From Paraburkholderia hiiakae (GTDB lineage: Bacteria > Pseudomonadota > Gammaproteobacteria > Burkholderiales > Burkholderiaceae): a DNA stretch of 64,000 nucleotides. Shown in pieces: positions 15,789 to 23,150 of the stretch (the first letter of the stretch is position 1; every line of letters starts with the position of its first letter). The notes beneath the pieces were generated by a model, which searched no databases, was not told the DNA's origin, and saw nothing but the letters and a program-made list of their open reading frames with translations. The translations under genes were made by a program, and so were the position numbers. The stretch lies in contig NZ_CAJHCQ010000010.1 of assembly GCF_904848665.1 (NCBI RefSeq), forward strand, positions 1 through 64,000, read 5' to 3'.

Positions 15789-17516
15789 ATGAAAATTCGA
15801 AAGAGGCTGGCGGCTCTGCCGCTGACAGCCCTGGTCACTCTCGCGCCCAATGTGCCGGCGCAAAGCCTCGGCGGCATAGAAACCGAGCAAAACCAGCAGC
15901 AACGGCGCGACGCTCAGCAGCGTGAGGCGGCGGTATCGGCGCCTGTCGTGCGCTCCGACCTGCCGAAGATCGAAGCGTATCCCGCACTACCGGATGAGTC
16001 GCCGTGCTTTCGCATCGACACGTTTTCGCTAAAGGTGCTTGAATCCCTGCAGGGCGCGACGCAGAAGAAAGGCGCGTCAGCGTTGCCGCAAGACCCGTTT
16101 GCATTCGCGCGCGAATGGCTCGACCACTATAAGGGGCAATGCGTCGGCAAGGAAGGTATCGACGTGCTCACGAAGGGTCTGCAACAGGCGATATTGAGCC
16201 GTGGCTATGTCACCACGCGCGTGCTCGTACAGCCGCAAGACCTGACGGGCGGAACGCTTACACTAGCACTCGTGCCTGGTATCGTGCGCAATATTGCCTT
16301 CGCGGACCCGTCAATGTGGGGCACATGGAAGACCGCCTACCCGACGAGTAGCGGCGACGTGCTGAACCTTCGAGACCTTGAGCAAGGGCTCGAGCAGATG
16401 AAGCGCGTCAGCAGTCAGGACGTGAATATGGAAATCCGGCCGACTGACGTACCGGGCGAAAGTGACGTTGTCCTCACGGTCAAGCGCTCGAAACCCTGGA
16501 CCTTCGTCGCATCGGTCGATAACTCGGGTACGGAGTCGACGGGCAAGTGGCAAGGCAACGTCAGCCTTGGCCTGAACAATCCGCTCGGTCTGAACGACAT
16601 CCTCTCGCTCGGCGCGAATCAAGACCTGTCATTCGGGAACAAGGCACTTGGTTCGCACGGCTTCAACGGCTCGTATTCCGTGCCGTGGGGGTACTGGACC
16701 GCTACGCTCTCCGGCAACACCAACACGTACTACCAGAACATCGCTGGCGTGAACCAGACCTTCGTCTCAAGCGGCAATTCGCAGACCGCGGCGCTGCGCA
16801 TCGCGCGCGTTATCTCGCGTAGCCAGAACGACGTGCTCGGCGGCTATGTCCAGCTATCGAAGCGCTTTGGCGAGAGCTTCATCGACGACACGACCATTCC
16901 GACCCAGGCGCGCAACAACACGTTTCTGGAATTGGGCGCGACGGACCGCCAATACTTCGGCGCGGCGCAGTTCGACGGGACACTCGCCTACCGCCAGGGC
17001 ATCGGTGGATTCGGCGCGACGGCGGACCCGTATCCTGACGGCCCGACGTACCGTTTCCATATGGCGATACTCGACGCGAACCTGTCGGTTCCGTTTGCGG
17101 TGGCAGGACAGCAGTTCGCCTATGTCGGAACCGTACACGGCCAGTTCACGAACGACACGCTGTTCTACATCGACGACTTGACCATCGGCAGCCGCTACAC
17201 GGTGCGCGGCTTCGACGGCGAAACGATGCTCGCAGCAGAGAAAGGATTTTACTGGCGCAACGAACTGCAATGGCCGGTCTTCCAGACGGGACAGACGCTG
17301 TATGCAGGGATCGACTACGGGCGAGTGTTCGGACCGAACACTGTGGCACTGGTGGGTACGCAACTGGCGGGCGCGGTGATTGGCATTCGCGGCGGCTTGC
17401 CGGCGAAGTTTGTCGGCGTGTCCTACGACCTGTTCGCAGGGACGCCGATCTACAAACCGGAGGGATTCCCGACCGCGCGATGGACCGTCGGGTTCCAGTT
17501 GACGGCGGCGTTCTAG
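15789..17516 (+). CDS. cdiB: CdiB/BcpB two-partner-secretion outer-membrane transporter
   Basis: A 575-residue ShlB/FhaC/HecB-family protein that exports CdiA across the outer membrane. A signal peptide (about 1-24, LPLTALVTLAPNVPAQ) is followed by a Gln-rich plug-helix region. POTRA domains cover about 50-240 (CFRIDTFSLKVLESL, GYVTTRVLVQPQDLTGG, SDVVLTVKRSKPW). The rest is a 16-strand-type beta barrel ending in the aromatic-terminated strand WTVGFQLTAAF, the usual insertion signature. The barrel contains SRYTVRGFDGETMLAAEKGF, matching the conserved VRGF loop motif of this family. The length is typical. It is the last gene of the CDI operon, in the Burkholderia order (A-I-B) rather than the enterobacterial order (B-A-I). 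Its stop overlaps the stop of the convergent small gene. Confidence 0.93.
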   Translation: MKIRKRLAALPLTALVTLAPNVPAQSLGGIETEQNQQQRRDAQQREAAVSAPVVRSDLPKIEAYPALPDESPCFRIDTFSLKVLESLQGATQKKGASALPQDPFAFAREWLDHYKGQCVGKEGIDVLTKGLQQAILSRGYVTTRVLVQPQDLTGGTLTLALVPGIVRNIAFADPSMWGTWKTAYPTSSGDVLNLRDLEQGLEQMKRVSSQDVNMEIRPTDVPGESDVVLTVKRSKPWTFVASVDNSGTESTGKWQGNVSLGLNNPLGLNDILSLGANQDLSFGNKALGSHGFNGSYSVPWGYWTATLSGNTNTYYQNIAGVNQTFVSSGNSQTAALRIARVISRSQNDVLGGYVQLSKRFGESFIDDTTIPTQARNNTFLELGATDRQYFGAAQFDGTLAYRQGIGGFGATADPYPDGPTYRFHMAILDANLSVPFAVAGQQFAYVGTVHGQFTNDTLFYIDDLTIGSRYTVRGFDGETMLAAEKGFYWRNELQWPVFQTGQTLYAGIDYGRVFGPNTVALVGTQLAGAVIGIRGGLPAKFVGVSYDLFAGTPIYKPEGFPTARWTVGFQLTAAF

Positions 17517-17890
17517 GCTGGCTGTCCTTGCGGAATGTAGGAGCGGCGCAGTGTGGTCGGGGCTTCGTCCATCAGCTTGAACGCCTCATCGGCGCTCAGG
17601 CTGACATCCGGCAGGCGTCGCGCGTCGCGCGCGACCGCTTCGACAAGCTCGCGCCATGCCTCGTTGTCGGCGGTGTAGTTCTCCGCTGTGTCCAGCAGGA
17701 GCAGCAGCGCAGTCCGCTCATTGGCGCGGTCTTCGACTGTGATAGCGGGATTGCGAAGAATGTTCGCGGCGAGAAGTGAGACCGCGCGAAACTGCGCGAT
17801 GGAAACGTCGCAACGCTTGAGCGTGGACATTGCGAGTTCGGCGTAACGGTCGGCCCTGGCGTTCCGGTGTTTACTTCGTTGGGGTTTCAC
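17513..17890 (-). CDS. Hypothetical protein behind a structured leader (125 aa)
   Basis: A 125-residue protein from the GTG at 17888-17890, which has a GGAGGA ribosome site about 10 nt upstream. Longer in-frame starts exist, but they run through the putative RNA element and lose protein-like composition. The sequence is helical and Ala/Arg/Glu-rich (DRYAELAMSTLKRCDVSIAQ, FRAVSLLAANILRNPAITVE, ERTALLLLLDTAENYTADNE), with no membrane segments or catalytic motif. It resembles the class of small proteins often found downstream of phage-derived C4-type RNAs, but the family is not certain. It is convergent with cdiB, sharing the terminal bases, and divergent from the arsenic operon. Confidence 0.6.
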   Translation of the reverse strand: MKPQRSKHRNARADRYAELAMSTLKRCDVSIAQFRAVSLLAANILRNPAITVEDRANERTALLLLLDTAENYTADNEAWRELVEAVARDARRLPDVSLSADEAFKLMDEAPTTLRRSYIPQGQPA

Positions 17891-17929
17891 GGTGCTGCGT
17901 CCTCCACTGTCAAAGGGAGCCCGCAACAA

Positions 17930-18090
17930 CCAGGGGGAGATGGTGAGCGGGCACATGACAGGGTTGGCGAACCGGTGTAGAACCAAACCGGCAGACCCGA
18001 AGGTCTCCCTGCCAAGGCCCGCCCATTGGCAAAAATCGCTGGACGAACAAAGGCAGCCGCCCACCCTTGCGGGTAGTGACAGGCCCCTTG
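17930..18090 (-). ncRNA. Possible C4-type antisense RNA leader
   Basis: Read on the minus strand, this gap contains closely spaced stem-loops: GGCAGGGAGACC-TTCG-GGTCTGCC (about 17992-18015) and a CCGG...CCGG arm. The single-stranded-looking motif GGTTCGCCAACCCTGTCATG follows, then GCTCCCTTTGACAGTGGAGG just before the GTG of the next gene. The arrangement recalls phage P4/P1 C4 antisense RNA, widespread in proteobacteria upstream of small genes. The match is from memory of the motif, not from a covariance search. No protein-coding gene is visible in 17891-18214. Confidence 0.4.
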
Positions 18091-18214
18091 CCGGCGTCTT
18101 CTCCGGCGTGAAGGCGACAACGTCCAATCTATGCCCGCGCGCCGCCGATGCGCGTCGGCCTGATCGGCGGCGCACAGACCCGGGATATGAGAGCGCGCTT
18201 GCATCGATCCATTG

Positions 18215-18232
18215 TTTCGAATATATTGGAAA
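18215..18232 (+). promoter_or_regulatory. ArsR operator palindrome
   Basis: TTTCGAATATATTGGAAA is an imperfect AT-rich palindrome ending 1 nt before the arsR start codon. AT-rich inverted repeats of this type, lying over the promoter or start of arsR, are the usual binding sites of ArsR repressors, so autoregulation of the operon is likely. Confidence 0.6.
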
Positions 18233-18233
18233 T

Positions 18234-18557
18234 ATGGAAGAGAAAGACATTGGCCGCGCCCTTGGGGCGCTCGCCCACGAACTGCGCTTGCGCGTGTTCC
18301 GGATGCTGGTGGTGGCCGGCCCGGCCGGACTGACGCCGGGCGTCATCGCGACGCAGCTCGATATTCCCAACGCGACGCTCTCCTTTCACCTGAAGGAGTT
18401 GATGCACGCCGGGTTGGTCACGCAGGAGCGCGAAGGGCGCAGCCTGATCTATCGGGCAGCCTATGAACAAATGAACGCGGTCCTCGGCTTTCTGACCGAG
18501 AACTGCTGCCAGGGGCAGGCTTGTCTCGCGCCGGGCGCCGATTCGTGCCAATGCTGA
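18234..18557 (+). CDS. arsR: ArsR-family arsenic-responsive repressor
   Basis: A 107-residue winged-helix repressor. The ArsR domain covers nearly the whole protein: helices at LGALAHELRLRVFRML, then the recognition region LDIPNATLSFHLKELMHAGL, and the wing VTQEREGRSLIYR. The As(III) site is probably C-terminal: Cys91, Cys92 and Cys97 in ENCCQGQACL. This is like the CC-x4/5-C arrangement described for the Acidithiobacillus ferrooxidans type of ArsR, and unlike the ELCVC type, where the cysteines lie in the DNA-binding helix. Two further cysteines end the protein (SCQC). It is the first gene of an arsR-arsI-arsC-acr3 operon and is preceded by a palindrome that should be its own operator. Confidence 0.9.
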   Translation: MEEKDIGRALGALAHELRLRVFRMLVVAGPAGLTPGVIATQLDIPNATLSFHLKELMHAGLVTQEREGRSLIYRAAYEQMNAVLGFLTENCCQGQACLAPGADSCQC

Positions 18558-18569
18558 CGGAGAACCTTG

Positions 18570-19046
18570 ATGAAGCGGTTTCACATCCACGTCCATGTTG
18601 ACGACATAACAGCCAGTGTCGCCTTCTATTCGAAGTTGTTCGGTGCAGAGCCTACGCGCGTCGAGACCGATTACGCGAAATGGATGCTGGACGATCCCCG
18701 CGTGAACTTCGCGATCTCGACGCGCGGCACGAAAGCCGGCGTGGACCACTTGGGGTTTCAGGTCGACGACACGGCCGAACTCGCTGAACTCGCTCAGCGT
18801 GCGCAAGCCGCGGACATGGCCCTCGTTGACCAGGGGGAAACGACGTGCTGCTATGCGCGCAGCGACAAGCACTGGATCGTCGATCCGCAGGGGATCGCCT
18901 GGGAGCACTTCCATAGCCTCGGCAGCGCCGTGGTCTACGGCGAGAGTCGCCAAGGCGAGCCGCTGTCAAGCGCGCCGGCGTGCTGCGGCCCGCGTGGCAC
19001 GCCTGTCGGTGTCCCCGTAAAACCGGCAGGTTCGGCCTGCTGCTGA
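18570..19046 (+). CDS. arsI: ArsI-type C-As lyase / CadI-family glyoxalase-fold metalloenzyme
   Basis: A 158-residue vicinal-oxygen-chelate (glyoxalase-fold) protein. It has the residues expected of ArsI, the dioxygenase that breaks the carbon-arsenic bond of trivalent organoarsenicals: metal ligands His5 (MKRFHIHVHVDD), His60 (GVDHLGF) and Glu112 (AWEHFH), and the arsenic-binding cysteine pair Cys93-Cys94 (ETTCCYARS). The C-terminal tail is Cys-rich (SAPACCGPRG, SACC), as is common in this family. ATG 18570 is chosen over an in-frame TTG 3 nt upstream because GGAG lies at good spacing. It sits between arsR and arsC. Related CadI-type proteins in ars operons are sometimes annotated only as heavy-metal resistance proteins, so the exact substrate needs testing. 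Confidence 0.85.
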   Translation: MKRFHIHVHVDDITASVAFYSKLFGAEPTRVETDYAKWMLDDPRVNFAISTRGTKAGVDHLGFQVDDTAELAELAQRAQAADMALVDQGETTCCYARSDKHWIVDPQGIAWEHFHSLGSAVVYGESRQGEPLSSAPACCGPRGTPVGVPVKPAGSACC

Positions 19047-19079
19047 AAGAGCATTGCAAGCAATCGGGCGATCACTGCC

Positions 19080-19574
19080 ATGACCACGAATGTACTCATT
19101 CTCTGCACACACAATTCCGCGCGCAGCGTGCTCTCTGAGGGGATGCTGAACCACTGGGCGCGCAAACTCGGCAAGGACGTGCGTGCGTTCAGCGCAGGCA
19201 GCGCTCCGAGCGGCCGCATCAATCCGTTCGCGCTCGAAGCATTGACGAGTGCGGGTATCGATACACACGGCTATCGCAGCAAGAGCTGGGACGAGTTCGC
19301 GCAGGACGGCGCGCCGCAGATGCGTATCGTCATCACAGTGTGCGATAGCGCGGCCGCTGAAGCGTGCCCGTTCTGGCCGGGTAGCCCCGTCAAGGTCCAC
19401 TGGGGCTATGCCGATCCGTCGAATGCACCGGGCGGCGATGAAGGCAGGCGCCAGGCGTTCGAGCTCACACGCCAGGCCATCGGCTATCGCATGTTGCAGT
19501 TGCTCGAACTTCCTCTGGACCGTCTGGGCAATGCCGCGCTTCAGCAGGCACTCAACGACATCCTGCAAAGCTGA
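19080..19574 (+). CDS. arsC: Arsenate reductase, low-molecular-weight phosphatase fold
   Basis: A 164-residue protein that reduces As(V) to As(III), which the following efflux pump can export. The N-terminal CX5R loop is CTHNSARS (Cys9 to Arg15), the nucleophile site of LMW tyrosine-phosphatase-like arsenate reductases. Later segments fit the fold: AFSAGSAPSGRINPFALEAL, SWDEFAQ, VITVCDSAAAEACPFWPG with two more cysteines that could relay the disulfide, and the conserved HWGYADPSNAPG region near the general acid. The length is a little longer than the classic 130-140 residues because of C-terminal helices. The gene is co-directional with arsI and acr3 at short spacing. Either thioredoxin or glutaredoxin could be the electron donor. 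Confidence 0.9.
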   Translation: MTTNVLILCTHNSARSVLSEGMLNHWARKLGKDVRAFSAGSAPSGRINPFALEALTSAGIDTHGYRSKSWDEFAQDGAPQMRIVITVCDSAAAEACPFWPGSPVKVHWGYADPSNAPGGDEGRRQAFELTRQAIGYRMLQLLELPLDRLGNAALQQALNDILQS

Positions 19575-19596
19575 CCCCGCTCCATCGAGTTGTCCC

Positions 19597-20667
19597 ATGA
19601 ACACTGCCAACGTCGCCGCTTCGCGCAAGACCGCTTCGAAGCCGGCCATCAGTTTCTTCGAGCGTTATCTGACCGTCTGGGTCGCGCTGTGCATTGCCGC
19701 GGGCATCCTGCTCGGCCAGGTGCTGCCTGGCGTTTTCCAGACGATCGGCCGGATGGAATATGCGCACGTCAATCTGCCGGTCGGCCTGCTGATCTGGGTG
19801 ATGATCATCCCGATGCTGGTCAAGGTCGATTTCGGCGCGCTGCATGAAGTACGTCAGCACGTCAGGGGCATTGGCGTCACGCTCATCGTGAACTGGCTGG
19901 TCAAGCCGTTCACCATGGCGCTTCTGGCATGGCTCTTCATCAAGCACCTGTTCGCGCCGATGCTGCCTGCCGGGCAACTCGACAGTTATGTCGCTGGTCT
20001 GATCCTGCTTGCCGCGGCCCCCTGCACGGCGATGGTCTTTGTCTGGAGCCGGCTCACCGGCGGCGATCCACTTTTCACGCTCTCGCAGGTGGCCCTGAAC
20101 GACAGCATCATGATCGTCGCGTTTGCGCCGCTCGTCGGCCTGCTGCTCGGCATCTCGGCGATCACGGTGCCGTGGGCAACACTGTTCACCTCGGTCGTGC
20201 TTTACATCGTCATTCCGGTAATCCTCGCGCAGATCCTGCGCAAGGTGCTGCTCAGCAAAGGGCAGGCGGCCTTCGATGCCGTCATGGCGAAGATCGGTCC
20301 CTGGTCGATCACCGCGCTGCTCGCGACGCTGGTGCTGCTGTTCGCGTTTCAGGGCGAGGCCATCCTGAAGCAGCCGCTCGTCATCGTGCTGCTTGCTGTG
20401 CCGATCCTGATCCAGGTGTTCTTCAATTCGGCGCTGGCGTACGGGCTCAATCGCGCGGTCGGCGAAAAGCACAGCATTGCCTGCCCGTCCGCACTGATCG
20501 GCGCGTCGAACTTCTTCGAACTGGCCGTCGCCACGGCAATCGGCCTGTTCGGTTTCCACTCGGGCGCCGCGCTCGCGACCGTCGTGGGCGTGCTGATCGA
20601 GGTGCCGGTCATGCTGCTCGTCGTGCGCATCGTCAACCGATCGAAGAACTGGTACGAGTGCGCCTGA
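19597..20667 (+). CDS. acr3: ACR3-family arsenite efflux permease
   Basis: A 356-residue inner-membrane protein of the BASS superfamily that exports arsenite (As(OH)3). Ten hydrophobic helices are visible, beginning with YLTVWVALCIAAGILLGQVL. The conserved cysteine motif AAPCTAMVFVWS, with the catalytic Cys in the fourth helix, and the SQVALNDSIMI and IGASNFFELAVA segments are typical of Acr3. The start is ATG 19597, 22 nt after the arsC stop. It is the last gene of the arsenic operon and gives a complete cytoplasmic route: reduction by ArsC, demethylation by ArsI and extrusion by Acr3. Older annotations may call it ArsB, but it is not of the ArsB family. Confidence 0.93.
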   Translation: MNTANVAASRKTASKPAISFFERYLTVWVALCIAAGILLGQVLPGVFQTIGRMEYAHVNLPVGLLIWVMIIPMLVKVDFGALHEVRQHVRGIGVTLIVNWLVKPFTMALLAWLFIKHLFAPMLPAGQLDSYVAGLILLAAAPCTAMVFVWSRLTGGDPLFTLSQVALNDSIMIVAFAPLVGLLLGISAITVPWATLFTSVVLYIVIPVILAQILRKVLLSKGQAAFDAVMAKIGPWSITALLATLVLLFAFQGEAILKQPLVIVLLAVPILIQVFFNSALAYGLNRAVGEKHSIACPSALIGASNFFELAVATAIGLFGFHSGAALATVVGVLIEVPVMLLVVRIVNRSKNWYECA

Positions 20668-20670
20668 AGT

Positions 20671-20781
20671 ATTGTCGATGCCATCGCGGCCCATGACGAC
20701 GCCGCCGCCGAAGCGGCGTTACGCGCCCACCTCACGCGCGTCAACGAGCTTTACCGGACGCACGTCCGCAAGACGCCCTGA
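20671..20781 (+). pseudogene. C-terminal remnant of a GntR/FCD-type regulator
   Basis: Just after acr3, one frame reads IVDAIAAHDDAAAEAALRAH, LTRVNELYRTHVRKTP, then a stop at 20779-20781. The pattern of AI-AHDA-AAE-A-R-H is characteristic of the last helices of the FCD effector domain in FadR-type GntR regulators. There is no start codon and no DNA-binding domain; the rest has been lost, apparently replaced by the arsenic operon. This marks a junction where the arsenic genes were inserted or the regulator deleted. Confidence 0.55.
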
Positions 20782-20791
20782 CGAGCCTGGC

Positions 20792-20828
20792 GGGGAAGAC
20801 AGTGGTGGGGTTGCACCACCGCTTCCCC
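20792..20828. terminator. Long GC hairpin between convergent genes
   Basis: GGGGAAG (20792-20798) and GTGGTG (20802-20807) pair with CACCAC (20814-20819) and CTTCCCC (20822-20828). The result is a 13-bp stem with a small internal loop, 14 nt from the stop of the convergent quinone oxidoreductase gene. There is no long T run on either side. It may serve as a bidirectional, factor-assisted terminator. Confidence 0.5.
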
Positions 20829-20841
20829 GGTCATCAAGGCT

Positions 20842-21873
20842 TCAATCAATGAGGTCGGCGCCTGTCGTGAGGACGATCTTTCCAAAGTGCGTGCCGGAAT
20901 CGATCAGCTCATGCGCGCCGCGAGCATCGGCGAGCGCGAAGGTCTTGTAGACGACCGGCTTGATTTTGCCGCTCTCGATGAGCGGCCAGACGTGCCGCTC
21001 CAGCTCGTCGATGATGGTGGCTTTGTCCGCAGCCGTGCGCGAGCGCAATGTCGAGCCCATATGCGTCAGACGTTTAGTCAACATCGGCACGAGGTTGAGA
21101 TCTTTCGCCGGCCCCTTGATCACGCCCACCTGGACGATGCGGCCGTCCATGGCAGCCGCTTCATAGTTTCTGCCCACGTAGTCTCCGGCAATGATGTCGA
21201 GGATCACATCGACGCCTCGTTCATCCGTGGACCGCTTCGTTTCGGCGACGAAATCGTTTTCGCGGTAGTCAATCGCGACATCCGCGCCGAGCGCGAGGCT
21301 GGCCTCACCATGCGCTTGCGAGCCCACGGTCGTGATGATTTTCGTCGCGCCAAACGCCTTCGCCAACATGGTCGCCGTCGTACCGATACCTGACGCGCCG
21401 CCGTGGATCAACACCGATTCGCCGGCAGTCAGCTTGCCGCGCTGGAACAGGTTCAGCCATACCGTCATAAACGTCTCCGGCATGGCCCCCGCTTCCACCA
21501 GCGTCAGGCCCTTGGGGATACGCATGGTATTGCAGGCGTGCGCGACTGCGTACTCGGCATAGCCGCCGCCGGGAATCAGTGCACATACCAGTTCACCGAG
21601 GCGGAATTCAGTCACGTCTGGGCCAACGGCAACCACTTGACCCGACACTTCAAGCCCCGGAATGTCCGAGGCGCCGGGGGGCGGATCATACAACCCCTTG
21701 CGCTGGAACACGTCCGGACCATTGACGGCTGCTGCATGGATGCGAATCAGAACCTCGTCGCCGGCCGGCACCGGCACCGGGCGCGTAGTTGGCACAAGGA
21801 CCTCAGGGCCGCCGGGCTGTTTGATCTCGATGGCCGTCATCGACGACGGTACGCGAAAAGTTGAAGCAGACAT
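20842..21873 (-). CDS. NAD(P)H:quinone oxidoreductase, zinc-independent MDR family
   Basis: A 343-residue medium-chain dehydrogenase/reductase of the quinone oxidoreductase (QOR/PIG3-like) group, which reduces quinones or enones with NAD(P)H in the cytoplasm. The N-terminal GroES-like domain (MTAIEIKQPGGPEVL, AAVNGPDVFQRKGLYDPPPG, IPGLEVSGQVVAVG) lacks the catalytic and structural zinc cysteines. The Rossmann domain shows the nucleotide motif VLIHGGASGIGTTATMLAKA, followed by GADVAIDYRENDF. The start at 21873 (MSASTFRVPSSM) has AAGGGG upstream. It is divergent from a LysR gene 151 nt away, a common arrangement in which the LysR protein controls the oxidoreductase in response to an electrophile or quinone. 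The substrate is not identifiable from sequence. Confidence 0.85.
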   Translation of the reverse strand: MSASTFRVPSSMTAIEIKQPGGPEVLVPTTRPVPVPAGDEVLIRIHAAAVNGPDVFQRKGLYDPPPGASDIPGLEVSGQVVAVGPDVTEFRLGELVCALIPGGGYAEYAVAHACNTMRIPKGLTLVEAGAMPETFMTVWLNLFQRGKLTAGESVLIHGGASGIGTTATMLAKAFGATKIITTVGSQAHGEASLALGADVAIDYRENDFVAETKRSTDERGVDVILDIIAGDYVGRNYEAAAMDGRIVQVGVIKGPAKDLNLVPMLTKRLTHMGSTLRSRTAADKATIIDELERHVWPLIESGKIKPVVYKTFALADARGAHELIDSGTHFGKIVLTTGADLID

Positions 21874-21994
21874 GGATACCACCCCTTCTATGGATGAGGC
21901 TCGTTTGATCCGGGCGGACCAGCGAACGAGCAACTTCTGAAATCAGTATAGGCCTCGACATTGATGAATTCGCGCAGCATTATTCGCATCGCGG

Positions 21995-22010
21995 GATGCA
22001 AATTTGCATC
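21995..22010. promoter_or_regulatory. Perfect palindrome in the qor-lysR divergent region
   Basis: GATGCAAATTTGCATC is a perfect 16-bp palindrome lying 14 nt before the LysR start codon and about 120 nt from the divergent oxidoreductase start. Its position suits an autoregulatory LysR-type site. It also immediately precedes the AGGAGG ribosome site of the LysR gene. Confidence 0.5.
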
Positions 22011-22024
22011 AGGAGGCTAGGGCG

Positions 22025-22909
22025 ATGAACTGGGACGACGCGCGCGTGTTTCTTGCGGTGGAACGCGAAAAAACGCTCCGTGGGGCGGCGAGAACGCTCA
22101 ATCTCGATCAGGCGACGGTCGGCAGACGAATCGCGGCACTCGAGCACGCGCTGCGCGCTACGCTCTTCCTGCGCACCTCGGAGGGATATGCGTTGACCAC
22201 GGCCGGCGAGGCCGCGCTGAAATCGGCGGAAAAAATGGAACACGCCGCGCACGAACTCGTCAGACGAACTCAAGGCACCGATACGCGGCTTGCGGGAGAC
22301 GTGAGAGTGACCAGCACTGACTCTATCGCGCTGGAATTCCTGCTTCCCGCTATCGAACGGTTGCACGCGGTGCACCCCGAAGTGCGCGTGCTGCTGGACA
22401 CGTCGACGCGCATGCTCAATCTGGCAAAGCGTGAAGCTGATATCGCGGTGCGCTCGGTGCGGCCGGATAACCCCGATCTCGTCGCAAGGCGCCTCGCCCG
22501 ATGGCCGATGGCGCTCTTTGCCTCGAATGCCTACATCGAGCAGCACGGCAAGCCCGCTACTGGCTCCGCATTCGCGGGTCACGATCTTGTCGTCTATCAG
22601 GGAAACTGGACGGGTAATCGATCACCGACACTGGCTGGCGAACCGATCCACGCGGGGCGCATCGTATCGACCTTCAATACCAGTCTCATGCTGCGCAGCG
22701 CGGTAAAGGCCGGCATCGGCATCGGCGAGCTTCCGATACATCTGGCCGAACATGACGGACTGGTGCAGATATGGCCGGAACCCGCACGTGGGGCTGTCTA
22801 CGAAATCTGGCTCATCACGCATCAAGACCTTCGGCATACCGCGCGCATCACTGCGATGATTGAGCACATCGTCGCCGCGTTCGAGGAACACACGATCCAC
22901 GCAAAATAG
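22025..22909 (+). CDS. LysR-family transcriptional regulator
   Basis: A 294-residue LysR-type regulator. The N-terminal winged HTH (MNWDDARVFLAVEREKTLRG, AARTLNLDQATVGRRIAALE, LFLRTSEGYALTTAGEAAL) is followed by a linker helix and a periplasmic-binding-protein-like effector domain (RLAGDVRVTSTDSIALEFLL, IAVRSVRP, IGIGELPIHLAEHDGLVQIW). The start at ATG 22025 follows an AGGAGG motif. It is divergent from the quinone oxidoreductase gene and probably controls it. The DNA-binding part resembles the subgroup starting MNWDD, often adjacent to oxidoreductases. The effector is unknown. A GC hairpin at 22938 ends the transcript. Confidence 0.9.
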   Translation: MNWDDARVFLAVEREKTLRGAARTLNLDQATVGRRIAALEHALRATLFLRTSEGYALTTAGEAALKSAEKMEHAAHELVRRTQGTDTRLAGDVRVTSTDSIALEFLLPAIERLHAVHPEVRVLLDTSTRMLNLAKREADIAVRSVRPDNPDLVARRLARWPMALFASNAYIEQHGKPATGSAFAGHDLVVYQGNWTGNRSPTLAGEPIHAGRIVSTFNTSLMLRSAVKAGIGIGELPIHLAEHDGLVQIWPEPARGAVYEIWLITHQDLRHTARITAMIEHIVAAFEEHTIHAK

Positions 22910-22937
22910 GCACGCACGGCGTAGCGACGACTGATGC

Positions 22938-22973
22938 GCCGCCCTCGCGGAAAAGCGCTTTCACGAGGGCGGC
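22938..22973 (+). terminator. Hairpin after the LysR gene
   Basis: GCCGCCCTCG (22938-22947) pairs with CGAGGGCGGC (22964-22973), a perfect 10-bp stem with a 16-nt loop, 28 nt after the LysR stop. No T tract follows, so it may act as a 3' stabiliser or weak terminator. Confidence 0.5.
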
Positions 22974-23150
22974 AGGCACGAGGTCCAGGGTCAGTGCAAG
23001 TCACCACGGACTGAGCTACGCTGATGTACGCGCCGCTCGTCGTTGCGACGAGAGCCACTTCAGAACGTTTGGATTCGTCATGTTCAGGAAGCGCAATCGA
23101 CGAGAGATTGATTGTTCTCATCTCCACTTGCAATGTATGGAGTCCACACC

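Noticed and set aside
19597..20667. ArsB-family arsenite pump
   Set aside because: The APCTAMVF cysteine motif and the ten-helix layout are of the Acr3 family.
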